Below are positions 1 to 8,291 of a stretch of DNA of 64,000 bases, one piece after another. The DNA is taken from the NCBI RefSeq assembly GCF_007341385.1, contig NZ_VJYD01000015.1:1-64000 (forward strand), given 5' to 3'. The stretch is from Flavobacterium daemonense. GTDB lineage: Bacteria > Bacteroidota > Bacteroidia > Flavobacteriales > Flavobacteriaceae. The translations under genes and the position numbers were made by a program. Under the pieces are notes generated by a model. That model worked only from the letters and a program-made list of their open reading frames with translations, was not told the DNA's origin and searched no databases. The first letter of the stretch is position 1. Each line of letters begins with the position of its first letter.

Positions 1-67
1 CAGTTTGCTCCGGAACTGGTGATCAATTTACACTGGAAAGTGGTGGTCAATTTGACCGGTTTTTCCA
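1..67. mobile_element. putative IS21-family terminal region (partial)
   Basis: Seen: two near-identical direct repeats, TGGTGATCAATTT at 17-29 and TGGTGGTCAATTT at 41-53, 24 bp apart. They are followed by a stretch ending in CA at 66-67. Immediately after this, homology to the PorE-like gene at 50199-52142 begins, in the middle of its TPR region. Known: IS21-family ends carry several short terminal repeats and finish in CA. Inference: this is the outer end of an IS21-type element whose transposase genes lie left of the window. It could instead be another rearrangement junction. Confidence 0.45.
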
Positions 68-137
68 GCTAGGCAATGCCTATTATTTTCAGGCTGATTA
101 TGCAGATGCAGTAAAATGGTATGGAGAGCTTTTTTTA

Positions 138-1823
138 ATGCCCGATGCCAAGGAAAGAGAATATTACTATCGCTATGCACAATCGTTGAAAGCTGTTCAA
201 AATTATGATAAAGCAGATGAGATGCTGAAAGAGTTTTATAAAAATAACGGCGGAGATAAAAGAGCGCTCTTGGCTTCAGAGGAAAAGAATTACTTAGAAG
301 TGATTAAGAAAAATTCTGGCCGATATACGATCGCTGATGCGGGAATCAATAGCAGTAGATCTGATTATGGAAGCGCCTTTTACGGTCAGAATATTGTTTT
401 CGCTTCGGCACGCGATAAAGGGCAATTAAATCCATGGAGTGGAGAATACTGTACTGATTTGTATATTTCAAATCTGAATAATGACGGTTCTGCCAGTAAG
501 CCGGTTAAATTTGGAGGGAAGATTAATACAAAATTCAATGAATCTACTCCTGTTTTTACAAAAGACGGAAAGACTGTATATTTTACTAGAAATAATTATA
601 TTGATGGTAAAACAGCAGTCGATAAAAATAAAATTACTTTACTGAAGCTTTATAAGGCGACTAAAGATGGTAAAAAATGGAAAGATATAAAAGAACTGCC
701 TTTTAATAGCAATGAATACAGTGTCGCACATCCCGCTTTGAGTCAAGATGAAAAAACATTGTATTTTGTGTCTAATATGCCAGGAACGCTGGGAGGTTCT
801 GATATATACAAAGCTAGTATCAACGGTGATGGCAGTTTTGGCACTCCTGTAAATTTAGGCCCAGAAATCAATACAGAGGGACGAGAGAGTTTTCCGTTTA
901 TAAGTGCAAAGAATGAATTATATTTTGCTTCTGATGGATACCCAGGTCTAGGAGGTCTAGATATTTTTGTTGCAAAACCGGACTCGAAAGGCGGTTTTGA
1001 AAAACCAATAAATGTAGGTGAACCTGTAAATAGTCCAGGTGACGACTTTGCTTTTTTAATTGATACAAGTACAAAAAATGGTTTTTTTAGTTCAAATAGA
1101 GATAATGGTGTGGGCAGCGATGATATTTATAAGCTTAAAGAAAACAAGGAAATTGCTGAGGAATGTATACAAAATATATATGGAAGAATTACCGATGAAC
1201 TTACTGGCAAACCAATAAGTGCTACAGTTGCTTTATACGATAGCAAAGGTGTGTTTGTACGGGATTTTCAGACAAAAAATGATGGTATGTATGATTTTGG
1301 AAAAGTGGATTGTAGTACATCATATAAGGTAAAAACTGAAAAAGAGGGATTTGATTCAACAGAAAAAACAGTTACCACAGGAAGTGAAACAGGGAAAAGT
1401 CTGATCGATTTGACAATAAAAGAGCAAAGACTAAATTTAGGTGGTGACCTCGCTAAAAATCTTGATATAAAAAATATCTATTTTGATTTGGACAAGTCTA
1501 ATATAAGACCAGATGCGGAAATTGAATTGGCAAAAATCGCTGAAGCAATGAGGGAAAACCCAGGTATAAAAATTGATATTCGCTCTCATACGGACTGTAG
1601 AAATAGTGCCGCATATAATATGGCGCTATCAGATAGAAGAGCGAAATCTACAATTGAATGGCTGGTAAAACAGGGAATTAGTAGGTCGCGTTTGACTGGA
1701 AGAGGTTATGGCGAATCACAATTATTAAATCATTGTGAGTGTGAGGGAAATGTTAAGTCTACTTGTACGGAAGTTGAACATCAAATGAATAGACGTTCAG
1801 AATTTATCATAACAAAACTTTAA
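138..1823 (+). CDS. 5'-truncated PorE-like OmpA-family protein (likely pseudogene)
   Basis: The architecture matches the intact paralogue at 50199-52142: the end of a TPR region, PD40/WD40-like beta-propeller repeats, a carboxypeptidase-regulatory-like domain, and a C-terminal OmpA peptidoglycan-binding domain (NIYFDLDKSNIRPDAEIE and IRSHTD motifs) in the last 110 residues. The first ATG is at 138, but the frame is open to the window edge and similarity to the paralogue (LGNAYYF, AVKWYGELF) reaches back only to about position 69. There it stops abruptly at a junction resembling an IS end. The signal peptide and first TPR, present in the paralogue, are missing, so the product would not be exported unless the IS supplies expression and a leader. 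PorE-type proteins anchor T9SS to peptidoglycan. The domain call is firm; whether the gene works is doubtful. Confidence 0.8.
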   Translation: MPDAKEREYYYRYAQSLKAVQNYDKADEMLKEFYKNNGGDKRALLASEEKNYLEVIKKNSGRYTIADAGINSSRSDYGSAFYGQNIVFASARDKGQLNPWSGEYCTDLYISNLNNDGSASKPVKFGGKINTKFNESTPVFTKDGKTVYFTRNNYIDGKTAVDKNKITLLKLYKATKDGKKWKDIKELPFNSNEYSVAHPALSQDEKTLYFVSNMPGTLGGSDIYKASINGDGSFGTPVNLGPEINTEGRESFPFISAKNELYFASDGYPGLGGLDIFVAKPDSKGGFEKPINVGEPVNSPGDDFAFLIDTSTKNGFFSSNRDNGVGSDDIYKLKENKEIAEECIQNIYGRITDELTGKPISATVALYDSKGVFVRDFQTKNDGMYDFGKVDCSTSYKVKTEKEGFDSTEKTVTTGSETGKSLIDLTIKEQRLNLGGDLAKNLDIKNIYFDLDKSNIRPDAEIELAKIAEAMRENPGIKIDIRSHTDCRNSAAYNMALSDRRAKSTIEWLVKQGISRSRLTGRGYGESQLLNHCECEGNVKSTCTEVEHQMNRRSEFIITKL

Positions 1824-2749
1824 ATGCTTGAGCACATTATTGTTTAGAAAGTTTTTTTGGTAGAAAATTGCAATTATTAAAATTATTTTGAAATAGTAAT
1901 TACTCAAATGTTTTGATTACTCTTAATTCTGAGAGTTTTGTTTTAAAAAAATGTAATTGTTAAATTTATAATTTGGGTTATTTCTTTTTATTGTTTTTTA
2001 TCCCGATTTTGTATTTTGCGATTTCTACCTAGTGACATTCTATACATAATGTGCTTTTTATTTAGTTTTATGCAATGAAACTGAATTCAATCGACGATTG
2101 AAAAGAAGTTAATTTTGGTATTTCATTTTGTCTAATAATTTTAATATGATTGTTTGTAATACGTTGGAAAGATTTTTGGTAAGCGATTACACGAAATCAA
2201 TTTGTAGACTAAATTAGAAGATTCGTAAAATTCATCATTTAGCTAATTGCTATATAGTTAATAGTTATATTTTTTTGAAAAAAAATACGACAAAAAAATA
2301 AAAAAGAAAAGCGTTTAGAAATATCTAGACGCTTTTCTTTTTTATTTTTTAAGTAGGATTATTTAAAAAGCTAATTGTATTTTATTAATACATGGAAGGA
2401 AGGTTTTTAAATGAACTAGCTATCAATTTATCCTCTCAGTTTACCATAGAATTAATCATTTTAGGAATTTTTTCAATATCACGTTTCAAATCAAAACATC
2501 TCTTTTTATTGTTAGATAGTAGAATTTGTACTACATCTACTAAGGAAATATGGCTACATGTATTTGATTGATAGCGTTTTATATTTGCAAAAAAAAATAT
2601 TTGATTAATATTTCGATTGAACGGAATAGCTTGTGAGATATTTATCTTATTAGAAAACTAATTTTTATTATAAAGATTCAGTACAAGATTCTTGTTTTCA
2701 GAAAAATAATCATAAAGATTCAAAGAATTTTATAAAACAATAAAAACAA
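1824..2749. other. long AT-rich intergenic region with a possible degraded reverse ORF
   Basis: No complete gene is recognised in these 926 bases. A strong hairpin terminator sits at 2301-2345, 480 bp beyond the OmpA gene, so an unrecognised short transcript could end there. On the minus strand a stretch from about 2660 to a stop at 2436-2438 stays open for roughly 70 codons without a start. It encodes a plausible-looking basic peptide (HISLVDVVQILLSNNKKRC and RDIEKIPKMINSMVN near its end). This may be a gene remnant left by mobile-element activity, but no family was recognised. Confidence 0.3.
2301..2345. terminator. bidirectional intrinsic terminator
   Basis: An 18-bp stem, interrupted only by a G-U pair, has arms at 2301-2318 and 2325-2342. 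It is flanked by A-rich sequence on the left and a T-run on the right, so it could act on both strands. It sits alone inside the 1824-2749 gap. Confidence 0.7.
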
Positions 2750-3619
2750 ATGATTTCAATGAAAGGTTTTAGGATTTTTAAATGCATTTGGCTATTGAGT
2801 TTGTTTTTTTCTATGACAGTCCAGTCACAAATAAAAATAGGCAACAACCCGACAAAAATTAGTACTAATGCTAATTTAGAAATAGAAGCGGTGAGTGGTG
2901 GTAAAATATCTGTTAGCAAGGATTTGGGCAAAATAACGATAAAGGATGGATCAGAGGGGTTGGGTAAAGTTCTAACTTCAGATTCCAACGGAGAAGCTAC
3001 TTGGATTGTACCAGCTGCCATAGTACAAAGCATGCCAGGGACCTCAGGGGTCCCAAAAATACCAGGTTCAGATACGCAGGGAGCGCCATCCGCTGGTACA
3101 ATTATCGTAACTAACGATTCAGGTGCATGGATTTATGATCCAACCGCACTTTCATGGACAAATATAAATAGTAAGGGTGACGGTATAAGTATTAATGCTT
3201 CCAATGGAGTGAAGCTTGCTGCGCAGACCGTTAAATTGGGAGGCGATCTTACCGAACCCACATCTATTAATTCTTCTGCAAATAATACTTTGGCAATTAG
3301 TGGCTTGCAAACAGGAAAAGTAACAGATGATCTGCTTGTTATTGATTCCGCTAGTGGAGTAATAAGAAAAATAAATTCAGCTGAATTTAACATAGGGACT
3401 AATATGGCAAAGCAAAATTTGATTGCAATCGCTGGGGAAAAAGTATTTTCTACGATATGGCCTATTGATTCATTAGATAAAATACAAGTTTATCGAAATG
3501 GAGCCGAGATTAATTTTACTGCAACAGAGGGAACTTCAAAAATAACATTGCAATTGCTTGCTGATACTAATGGAGGCTGTTTGGATGGTGATGAAATAAA
3601 AATTTATCAGTGGAAGTAA
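2750..3619 (+). CDS. exported surface protein with tail-fibre-like C-terminus
   Basis: 289 residues, unknown function. The N-terminus is a signal peptide ending near VQSQ; the ATG at 2759 (MKGFRIF) is as good a start as 2750. A motif LGKVLTSDSNGEATW near residues 73-87 recurs in the protein at 4610-5989 (LGKVLTSDANGLATW). The C-terminus has KIQVYRNGAEI and ends GDEIKIYQWK, closely resembling the end of the next gene (KVWVYRNGAKL, GDKIEVQYVK). Such endings resemble phage tail-fibre modules, and bacteroidetal surface proteins use related repetitive modules. First of four same-strand genes encoding exported repetitive proteins. Inferred role: cell-surface fibre or adhesin component. No T9SS sorting domain is evident. 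Confidence 0.6.
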   Translation: MISMKGFRIFKCIWLLSLFFSMTVQSQIKIGNNPTKISTNANLEIEAVSGGKISVSKDLGKITIKDGSEGLGKVLTSDSNGEATWIVPAAIVQSMPGTSGVPKIPGSDTQGAPSAGTIIVTNDSGAWIYDPTALSWTNINSKGDGISINASNGVKLAAQTVKLGGDLTEPTSINSSANNTLAISGLQTGKVTDDLLVIDSASGVIRKINSAEFNIGTNMAKQNLIAIAGEKVFSTIWPIDSLDKIQVYRNGAEINFTATEGTSKITLQLLADTNGGCLDGDEIKIYQWK

Positions 3620-3671
3620 ATTTCACCGAAAATCATTAATAATTAAATAAAATAATTTTAAATCAAAAACA

Positions 3672-4421
3672 ATGAAAAAAAATGTTACGTTCAAAAAAAG
3701 AGGTTTTAATGCAGTTTTAATGTTGTCGTTAGTTTTGGCAGGGTTTAGTGCGCATGCACAACAGACTACAGGTGATGTAGCCAAGCAAGCAGGAGCGAAA
3801 ATGGGAGATATCGGAGATGGTTCAACTACTAAACAAGGAGGTGCTATCCGAGTTATAGATAATAAAGGAACCATTAAATATTTACAAGTACAAAATGGTA
3901 TTACACAGATCACAAATACTGCTCCCAATGGAGGAATTGTTACTACTTGGCAATTAGGAGGTAAATTAACTGATAATACTTATATTGATGCTACTAATAA
4001 AGTGTTTGCATTGGATGGTATTAAACTGATCACTGCTGCAGATTTGGCTTCTACTGATGCTACGACTGGAACTGCACATGGAACTGGAACTGGTTTTACA
4101 CTTTTAGTTCGTGATGAAGCTACAGGAGAGACAAAGAAAATGTTGGCAACTGATTTGATGACATCTGGTCAAACAGTATTTACGGCAACTACAGGACAAA
4201 CAGCATTTGACGTAACTTCAGGGACACCTGCAATATCAGGTGTTCAAATACCTTTACCAACTTTCAGTAAAGTATGGGTATATAGAAATGGAGCAAAATT
4301 ACTTGCTGGTGTAGATTATAATATATCAGGAAGTACTGTTACAATTGTGCCAAATTCAACAGAACCAGAAGATTTTCAAATTTTTGCTGGTGACAAGATT
4401 GAGGTTCAGTACGTGAAATAA
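3672..4421 (+). CDS. exported surface protein with tail-fibre-like C-terminus
   Basis: 249 residues. The signal peptide (LSLVLAGFSAHAQ) is followed by a low-complexity Gly/Thr/Ala-rich body with the motif RVIDNKGTIKYL near residues 59-70, which recurs as RVIDNKGTVMYV at the start of the mature protein encoded at 4610-5989. The C-terminal 80 residues (VFTATTGQTAFDV, then VWVYRNGAKLLAGVDY, then GDKIEVQYVK) have the pattern of phage tail-fibre N-terminal-type modules. It lies 52 bp after the previous gene and is followed by a terminator-like hairpin. Function unknown; a surface-fibre role is inferred from the neighbours and composition. Confidence 0.6.
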   Translation: MKKNVTFKKRGFNAVLMLSLVLAGFSAHAQQTTGDVAKQAGAKMGDIGDGSTTKQGGAIRVIDNKGTIKYLQVQNGITQITNTAPNGGIVTTWQLGGKLTDNTYIDATNKVFALDGIKLITAADLASTDATTGTAHGTGTGFTLLVRDEATGETKKMLATDLMTSGQTVFTATTGQTAFDVTSGTPAISGVQIPLPTFSKVWVYRNGAKLLAGVDYNISGSTVTIVPNSTEPEDFQIFAGDKIEVQYVK

Positions 4422-4440
4422 TGCTGAAATTAATTTAGAC

Positions 4441-4487
4441 CCAAAATCACCTTGCGATATGAATTTAGGTTTGTTAGGTGGTTTTGG
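4441..4487 (+). terminator. terminator-like hairpin
   Basis: Arms CCAAAATCACCT (4441-4452) and AGGTGGTTTTGG (4476-4487) can pair over 12 bp with one G-U. The loop is 23 nt and the T-run after it is short. It lies 20 bp past the gene at 3672-4421 and may terminate or attenuate before the gene at 4610. Confidence 0.4.
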
Positions 4488-4609
4488 TTCTTCTAGGTTA
4501 TAAAATTTGTGGCTTTTTTTCAAAGACAGGAAATATTAAAACTAAATGCCATAACAATATAACATCGTAGATATGAAACCAAAAAATCAATATGTTAAGT
4601 ACAGAAAAA

Positions 4610-5989
4610 ATGATTAAACGTTTAATTTTATTGTTGTTATTCTCACTTTCTTTTGTCTCTTTTGCACAAAAGGGAGTGAGGGTAATTGATAATAAGGGGA
4701 CTGTAATGTATGTTGACCCTAGTAAATGGTTTCAGGCTGCAGGAAATTTATATAATAAAAATAAAAATGGAAATGTAGTAATAGGGTCAGACACGACGGC
4801 GCTTGCAGGGGCTCGACTGGTTGTTAATGGAGATGGGATATTACCACCATTGATGATGCAAAACGTACTTGTGGGATCTTCAAATGATCGATTGCTTACT
4901 TGGGACAGTTCTACTGGTGCAGTACGCAATGTGTCTGCAGGTAGCTTTGCTTGGTTAACTACCGGTAATAAAGGAATTAATGAAACAACAAATTTTTTAG
5001 GTACTACTGATGCTAATGATTTGTTGGTAAAAACCAATAGTACAGAGAGAATGCGCTTTACTTCAGGTGGCCAGTTGTTGGTAAATACATCAACATCTTT
5101 AACCGGCGGAGCTACTGCAAAACTACAAATCAATAATGGTACTACAGCGGGAGCCATTCAGATTGCTGATGGGACACAAGGTTTAGGGAAAGTACTTACT
5201 TCTGATGCAAATGGACTCGCTACTTGGGCTGTTGACACTAATTGGAAAACAATAGGCAATAAAGGTACTGATCCAGCAAATAATTTTTTAGGCACAACTG
5301 ATGCTCAGGATTTGGCAATAAGAACCAATAATACTGAAAAAATACGTGTAACATCAAATGGCAATGTAGGCATAGGGACAACTTCACCTACAGCTCCATT
5401 AGCATTTTCTAATACAGTGGGGCGAAAAATCTCATTGTGGAGTACTGGTGGCCCATCAGGTAATGATCATCAGTATTACGGATTGGGGATACTTTCAGGT
5501 TCACCTAATGCATTAGTCAATCAGATTGATGCGACAACTGCTAATTTTATATGGAGAGCTGCTACAAGCTCAACGACATCAAACGAATTGATGCGTCTTA
5601 CAGGTACTGGTAATATAGGTATTGGTACGACTGTGCCAGCAGAAAAACTTGATGTTAATGGTACTGTAAATGCTAATAATTATATTTCTCCTGTCCAAAC
5701 TGTAGTAGGTGGAACATGGGATTTAAGCAAAGGAGCAAATGCTAAATGGTCACTAGCAGCAGGTGCAAATACACTTAGCCTGACAAATATGAAAGCAGGT
5801 ATGTATGGTACTATTATAGTTACAAATACAGGAACAAGTACTATAACTTTTGGTGGAGGAGTCAATAAAGTGATTAACGGTGGCGGAGGTGTGGTTTCGC
5901 TTACTCCTATTGCTAATGCAGTTGATGTTCTTTCCTTTATGTATGATGGTTCCACTTTTTGGTGGACAGTAGGCAATAATTATAATTAA
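4610..5989 (+). CDS. exported repetitive surface protein
   Basis: 459 residues from the ATG at 4610. The upstream in-frame ATG at 4592 would add six polar residues before the hydrophobic signal (MIKRLILLLLFSLSFVSFAQ), so 4610 is preferred. The mature N-terminus begins with RVIDNKGTVMYV, shared with the preceding gene. The body holds at least two copies of a unit with NFLGTTDANDLLVKTN and NFLGTTDAQDLAIRTN, followed by MRFTSGGQLLVNTS or IRVTSNGNVGIGTTSP. GNVGIGTTSP and GNIGIGTTVP are typical of bacteroidetal tail-fibre-domain-type surface proteins. The motif LGKVLTSDANGLATW is shared with the first gene of the cluster. The Gly-rich C-terminus (GGGVNKVINGGGGVVSL) resembles a beta-sandwich end module. 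The next gene starts 11 bp downstream, so co-transcription is likely. Confidence 0.6.
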   Translation: MIKRLILLLLFSLSFVSFAQKGVRVIDNKGTVMYVDPSKWFQAAGNLYNKNKNGNVVIGSDTTALAGARLVVNGDGILPPLMMQNVLVGSSNDRLLTWDSSTGAVRNVSAGSFAWLTTGNKGINETTNFLGTTDANDLLVKTNSTERMRFTSGGQLLVNTSTSLTGGATAKLQINNGTTAGAIQIADGTQGLGKVLTSDANGLATWAVDTNWKTIGNKGTDPANNFLGTTDAQDLAIRTNNTEKIRVTSNGNVGIGTTSPTAPLAFSNTVGRKISLWSTGGPSGNDHQYYGLGILSGSPNALVNQIDATTANFIWRAATSSTTSNELMRLTGTGNIGIGTTVPAEKLDVNGTVNANNYISPVQTVVGGTWDLSKGANAKWSLAAGANTLSLTNMKAGMYGTIIVTNTGTSTITFGGGVNKVINGGGGVVSLTPIANAVDVLSFMYDGSTFWWTVGNNYN

Positions 5990-6000
5990 TTTATTTAAAA

Positions 6001-7389
6001 ATGAAAAGGTTATTCCAGAACTACAAGAAGTTTTTACTCTTTGTCCTACTGCTAATATCTAGAAATTACACTTATTCTCAAGCTGCCATACAACAATTTT
6101 GGATATTGAATCAATCACCCGAAACATTGATATGGGACAATAACGGATGGAATGGTCAAATTGATAACGGAAGTGGCAATTGGAATACCACAGAAACCAA
6201 CTGGACGGGAAACGGTGGAAAAATCAATACTAAATGGGTTTCTTGCAAAAATGCAGTTTTTGGGGGCAATCCAGGTGTTGCCGTTGCTGGTATCGTTACA
6301 CTTTTAAATGTTGTTTCAGTCAAAGGTTTGTATTTCAAGTCTGTATCTAATGGTAATTTTATATTAACAGGTTCTTCAATTAATTCCTGTTTCTCACCAA
6401 TGATTATCAGCACTGAAATAAATGCAACAATTGCTTCTCAGTTAACAGGTATTAATCCTATTTTAAAAACTGACGCTGGAACACTTACATTAACAGGGAA
6501 CAATACATATACAGGAAGTACAGTGGTCAATGGAGGTATTCTGCAATGTGGAGACGGCACCACAAATAATGGCTTAAGCGTCAATACAAGCAATATTAAC
6601 ATTAATTCAGGAAGTACATTATATCTTAATTATGCTACTGCTGTTAATTTAAGTTCAAGCAACTATGGACCTAAAATAACAGGAAATGGAATTTTAAGGC
6701 TTAATTCGGCACAGGCTGTCAACGGCACTGCCGATTGGGGAGGTGGCAGTACGGTTTTTGGATCGGGATTTACAGGTACCTTGCAGATAGATAACGGACG
6801 TATTGATGGTCAGGTTCCTGGATTGTCTGGAATAAAAAATATTGTCATCAATGAGAATGGTCAATTCATGGCCAGAACAGGTATATTTAGCCAAAATTTT
6901 AGCATAAATGGAAATGGTTGGGGAGAAACCAATTATACCGGAGCATTGAGAGCGGCTGGAAGTGCTTCGCCTATTTTTACTGGGACAATTACCTTGACTG
7001 GAGATGCTAATCTATTCATACAGAATTCGAATTCTAGTATGGAACTGCAGGGAAATATAATTACAAATGGCTACTCACTCGGAGGAATGATTGGCGGAAT
7101 CGGGGGTAATGGCGGAAAACTTATTTTAAATACTAAAAATAATGTAACTTTTGCAGGTATTTTGAGTAGCCAAGGCTCATTAACTTTAAATGGCTCTTCA
7201 ATAATAACTTTAACAGGCAATAATACATATTCGGGTGGTACAATAATTAATGCTGGTACCGCAGTTGCTGGGAATGTTAACGCTTTCGGAACTGGAACTA
7301 TTACCGTCAATTCTGGCGCTACAATAAGCAAAAATGGTTTTGCAATTGCTAATACTATAATAAATAATGGAGGAAGTGTCTTACCTTAG
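6001..7389 (+). CDS. exported protein with autotransporter-associated beta-strand repeats
   Basis: 462 residues with a signal peptide (FLLFVLLLISRNYTYSQ). Two clear passenger-associated transport repeats are visible: LTLTGNNTYTGSTVVNGG near residue 161 and ITLTGNNTYSGGTIINAG near residue 401. They are typical of right-handed beta-helix passenger proteins. No beta-barrel translocator and no recognisable T9SS C-terminal domain is present. The protein ends soon after a repeat (NNGGSVLP), so it may be shortened or depend on another export route. It starts 11 bp after the preceding gene and closes the surface-protein cluster. Inferred role: extracellular beta-helix or adhesin. Confidence 0.65.
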   Translation: MKRLFQNYKKFLLFVLLLISRNYTYSQAAIQQFWILNQSPETLIWDNNGWNGQIDNGSGNWNTTETNWTGNGGKINTKWVSCKNAVFGGNPGVAVAGIVTLLNVVSVKGLYFKSVSNGNFILTGSSINSCFSPMIISTEINATIASQLTGINPILKTDAGTLTLTGNNTYTGSTVVNGGILQCGDGTTNNGLSVNTSNININSGSTLYLNYATAVNLSSSNYGPKITGNGILRLNSAQAVNGTADWGGGSTVFGSGFTGTLQIDNGRIDGQVPGLSGIKNIVINENGQFMARTGIFSQNFSINGNGWGETNYTGALRAAGSASPIFTGTITLTGDANLFIQNSNSSMELQGNIITNGYSLGGMIGGIGGNGGKLILNTKNNVTFAGILSSQGSLTLNGSSIITLTGNNTYSGGTIINAGTAVAGNVNAFGTGTITVNSGATISKNGFAIANTIINNGGSVLP

Positions 7390-7507
7390 ACGTTTATAAA
7401 TAACTTCTAAGAATTAATATTGATATTTTATAAAACATTAAAACGATGATATAAAACAAAAATCAGAATGTTATCATACTTTTAAATTCAGATTGAAATG
7501 AAAAGTT

Positions 7508-8284
7508 ATGAGATCAATATGGACAGGTTCGGTGAGTTTTGGATTGATAAACATTCCGATAAAAATATTTTCGGCAGTGCAGGAAAGCAGTTTAGATATG
7601 GATATGCTCGACAAAAAAGATCATGCAAATATTAAGTTTAAACGTGTAAATGAGAATACAGGCAAAGAAGTCGATTTTGAAAATATCGTAAAAGGTTATA
7701 AAATAGATGATAAATATGTCGTTTTAGACGATTCAGATTTTGAAGCCGCCGATGCCATTAAAACTAAAACAATTGATATTGAGAGTTTTGTTCTTGAAAA
7801 TGAAATTCAAAGTATTTATTATGAGCAGCCTTATTATTTGGAACCCGATAAAGGAGCAATGAATGCGTATGGTTTGCTTCGTGATGCGCTTGAAGCATCG
7901 GGAAAAGTGGGTGTAACGCGTTTTGTTTTGCGAAATAAAGAAAGTCTAGCCATTTTAAAGCCATACAAAAATGTGATTGTTTTAAACAGAATCAGATTTG
8001 AACAGGAAATAAGAGCTACAGACGATTTAAAATTGCCACCAATTTCTAAAAAAGCAACCAAAGAAATGGACATGGCCGAAAAACTCATCGATCAGCTTAC
8101 TGAAAAATTTGACATTGCAGGTTTTAAAGACGAATATACAGCGAAACTTCTCGAGATCATTAAAAAGAAAGCAAAAGGAAAAGTCCAAAAAGCGGCTCCT
8201 AAAATGAAAGTGGTTCACAAGCAAAACGAAGATTTGATGGAGATGTTGAAAGCAAGTTTAGAGTCTAAGAAGAAATCTTCTTAG
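7508..8284 (+). CDS. ku: non-homologous end-joining protein Ku
   Basis: 258 residues, the usual size of a prokaryotic Ku. The N-terminus ([19 protein letters not shown]) is the family signature, followed by the Ku core barrel ([38 protein letters not shown]). A Lys-rich C-terminal tail ([16 protein letters not shown]) is typical of bacterial Ku extensions that contact DNA or LigD. Ku homodimers ring double-strand break ends and recruit the ligase LigD. Here ligD lies on the opposite strand, tail to tail, only 7 bp away, so the pair is convergent and must be transcribed separately. Confidence 0.95.
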   Translation: MRSIWTGSVSFGLINIPIKIFSAVQESSLDMDMLDKKDHANIKFKRVNENTGKEVDFENIVKGYKIDDKYVVLDDSDFEAADAIKTKTIDIESFVLENEIQSIYYEQPYYLEPDKGAMNAYGLLRDALEASGKVGVTRFVLRNKESLAILKPYKNVIVLNRIRFEQEIRATDDLKLPPISKKATKEMDMAEKLIDQLTEKFDIAGFKDEYTAKLLEIIKKKAKGKVQKAAPKMKVVHKQNEDLMEMLKASLESKKKSS

Positions 8285-8291
8285 TCTTTTT

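Noticed and set aside
2750-7389. Prophage tail region
   Set aside because: Tail-fibre-like modules are present but every protein has a signal peptide and no capsid, tail or integrase genes are nearby.
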